Shown: in pieces, positions 6,917 through 8,486 of the stretch
Layout: each line of letters opens with the position of its first letter
Position numbering within the stretch: the stretch's first letter is position 1
DNA from: a bacterium
GTDB taxonomy: Bacteria; Spirochaetota; UBA4802; UBA5550
Reading direction: 5' to 3'
Assembly: GCA_024224995.1 (NCBI GenBank)
Contig: JAAENB010000115.1
Span: forward strand, 1-8,486
Length of the DNA stretch: 8,486 bases
Made by a program: the position numbers and the translations under genes
The notes under the pieces: generated by a model
Seen by the model: only the letters and a program-made list of their open reading frames with translations
Told to the model about the DNA's origin: nothing
The model's database searches: none

Positions 6917-8406
6917 ATAAAAGATTATCTGAGCTTCTTAACAATATAAAAATAATAAAATGTACCGGTTCCTGTAATCCCGTGATCAATTCATTAATCT
7001 ATGACTCTAGGGAAGTAAAAAAAGGTTCCCTCTTTTTTGCGTTAAAGGGGATTCATACCGATGGGCACAAGTATATCAACAAGGCCATTGAGATGGGAGC
7101 TGTTGCAATAGTCCATTCTGATAATCTGGAATCCTACAATCCCGCCATTGACTATATCCAGGTTCCCGACTCCAGACAGTCAATGTCTCCAATATCCTCA
7201 GCCTATTACGGACTCCCATCATCAAAATTAAAAATTATTGGGGTTACAGGGACTGACGGGAAAAGCAGTACAGTTTCCATGATCCATCAACTGCTTGAGG
7301 CGTTGGGGAAAAAATCGGGATTTATTTCTACAGTAAACTATAAAACAGCTGACAAAGTTGCAAAGCATCAAATACGTCAATCCACCCCGGAATCAACAAC
7401 CATCCACAGGCTTCTTGCGGAAATGGTTGACAACGGTAAAGAATATGCTGTCGTTGAATCAACATCACATGGACTATCAGATAAAACCAGCCGTCTGAAA
7501 GATGTGAGATTCAATGGTGCGGTATTAACAAACGTAACCCATGAGCATCTGGAATTCCATGGCTCCATTGAAAACTATAGGGATGACAAGGCAAATCTAT
7601 TCCGGATGGCTTCCGATTTTGCCATAATTAACCATGATGATGATAACTATGAATTATTCGAGGAAGCCTCAGGTTCCGTAACAAAGGTTAGTTACAGTAC
7701 AAATCAGAAAAACTGTGATTATTACTCAGAGAATGCACTTCCCGATCCCAAAGGAACAAATTTTGATATTTTAAACAAAGAAGACTCCCACTCCATCCGC
7801 CTGAATATACCGGGATTGGTAAATATTGAAAATATTCTTGCAGCAACTGCGGCTGTAAAGGAGATTACGGATGAATCCTTAATGGATATACTGAAACAGA
7901 TACCAAAGCTGAAAAGCGTAAAAGGGAGAATGGCCTTAATAAAAGGGAGTCAACCATTTGATGTTTATGTCGATTATGCGCACACTCCAGGCTCCTACAA
8001 GAAAGTATTTCCCTTGTTTAAAAAAGCGGCAAAAAAAAGGCTCATAACTGTTTTTGGTTCCGCCGGGGAAAGGGACATCGAGAAAAGGGCAGTTCAGGGA
8101 GAGATTGCGGATCAGTTCAGTGATATTATACTACTTACCGACGAGGATCCCCGGCTTGAAGACAGTATGGGGATAATCAACGACATAAAAGAGGGGATAA
8201 AAAACAGAGAGCTGAATAAAGACCTCTTTCTTATTTCCGACAGAAAAGAGGCAATAAAAAAAGCGTTGGAACTTGCAGAACCGGGAGATATGGTTATAAC
8301 CCTTGGAAAGGGGCATGAATCCAGTATCGAATATAGTGACGGGCATCATCCCTGGGACGAGATATCCATTGTTGAGGAACTACTGAAGGATATGAAATTC
8401 AGATAA
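6904..8406 (+). CDS. murE: UDP-N-acetylmuramoyl-tripeptide synthetase MurE
   Basis: This cytoplasmic ligase adds the third amino acid to UDP-MurNAc-L-Ala-D-Glu, using ATP. The 500-residue protein has the three Mur ligase domains. The N-terminal UDP-binding domain contains YDSREVKKGSLFFAL (33-47). The central ATPase has the P-loop GVTGTDGKSS (113-122), TPEST (161-165), VESTSHGL (184-191), the NVTHEHLEFHG block (210-220) and the carbamylated-lysine position in YRDDKANLF (Lys229). The C-terminal domain has GRMALI (341-346), DYAHTPGS (357-364), GSAGER (385-390), DEDPR (413-417) and GKGHE (468-472). Canonical DAP-adding MurE has DNPR where this has DEDPR, so the third residue may not be meso-DAP. 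An in-frame ATG at 6910 would give 498 residues and is equally plausible; no Shine-Dalgarno precedes either. It stands apart from any mur/fts cluster and is divergent from queD. Confidence 0.95.
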   Translation: MIMKNKRLSELLNNIKIIKCTGSCNPVINSLIYDSREVKKGSLFFALKGIHTDGHKYINKAIEMGAVAIVHSDNLESYNPAIDYIQVPDSRQSMSPISSAYYGLPSSKLKIIGVTGTDGKSSTVSMIHQLLEALGKKSGFISTVNYKTADKVAKHQIRQSTPESTTIHRLLAEMVDNGKEYAVVESTSHGLSDKTSRLKDVRFNGAVLTNVTHEHLEFHGSIENYRDDKANLFRMASDFAIINHDDDNYELFEEASGSVTKVSYSTNQKNCDYYSENALPDPKGTNFDILNKEDSHSIRLNIPGLVNIENILAATAAVKEITDESLMDILKQIPKLKSVKGRMALIKGSQPFDVYVDYAHTPGSYKKVFPLFKKAAKKRLITVFGSAGERDIEKRAVQGEIADQFSDIILLTDEDPRLEDSMGIINDIKEGIKNRELNKDLFLISDRKEAIKKALELAEPGDMVITLGKGHESSIEYSDGHHPWDEISIVEELLKDMKFR

Positions 8407-8426
8407 AAAATTAATCGGACTGATAA

Positions 8427-8486
8427 CTATATTAACGGATAGAAATACCCTACAAGAATTCCCAGGACAGTTCCCGCAAAAACCTG
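8427..8486 (-). CDS. C-terminal end of a membrane protein, possibly divergent PAP2 (YuiD/DUF212) family (cut by right edge)
   Basis: The minus-strand frame from the right edge is open for 19 codons and ends in TAG at 8429-8427. The peptide QVFAGTVLGILVGYFYPLI is a hydrophobic segment resembling the last helix of divergent PAP2/YuiD proteins, which end with a pattern like (E)VxAGxLLGIxVxxxxY. It is convergent with murE, 20 bases away, and no terminator is evident between them. Only 19 residues are visible, so the coding call is moderate and the family name tentative. Confidence 0.45.
   Translation of the reverse strand, partial: QVFAGTVLGILVGYFYPLI

Overview
This 8.5-kb window is an ordinary, densely packed bacterial chromosome segment of low GC content. 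It holds five complete genes, two genes cut by the window edges, and only short intergenic gaps. Every intergenic stretch is under 150 bases, and I see no rRNA, tRNA, CRISPR, insertion sequence or prophage signal. The gene set, the low GC, and MurE motifs that depart from the usual consensus (GTDGKSS, EHLEFHG, GSAGERD, DEDPR) suggest a free-living relative of Treponema/Spirochaeta (Spirochaetota). This is an impression from memory of family sequences, not a computed placement.

Layout, left to right. A minus-strand ftsH fragment (1-1029) carries the two membrane segments and the first part of the AAA+ module; the rest lies beyond the left edge. A 145-base gap with a striking hairpin cluster separates it from minus-strand topA (1175-3595), a complete type IA DNA topoisomerase with four C-terminal zinc ribbons. 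A divergent promoter region (3596-3741) separates topA from a plus-strand COG2509-type FAD-dependent dehydrogenase (3742-5274). The 3' end of that gene overlaps, tail to tail by 20 bases, a minus-strand RlmG-like 23S rRNA methyltransferase (5255-6382). Upstream of rlmG on the same strand is queD (6492-6863), followed directly by a clear intrinsic terminator. Only 40 bases away and divergent is plus-strand murE (6904-8406). Convergent with murE, at the right edge, are the last 19 codons of a membrane protein resembling the divergent PAP2 (YuiD/DUF212) family.

Functionally this is a housekeeping neighbourhood: membrane proteolysis (FtsH), DNA supercoiling (TopA), rRNA and tRNA modification (RlmG, QueD) and peptidoglycan precursor synthesis (MurE). 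I see no single pathway uniting the genes and no convincing undescribed multi-gene system. The items most worth a second look are these: the orphan COG2509 flavoprotein, whose role is unknown and whose 5' coding region carries three A9 tracts; the changed substrate motif of MurE (DEDPR instead of DNPR); a three-arm, mutually exclusive hairpin arrangement overlapping the topA stop codon; and the absence of Shine-Dalgarno sequences on both complete plus-strand genes, with a murE promoter candidate that would give a leaderless mRNA. Three of the minus-strand genes have good ribosome binding sites; rlmG has only a weak one.
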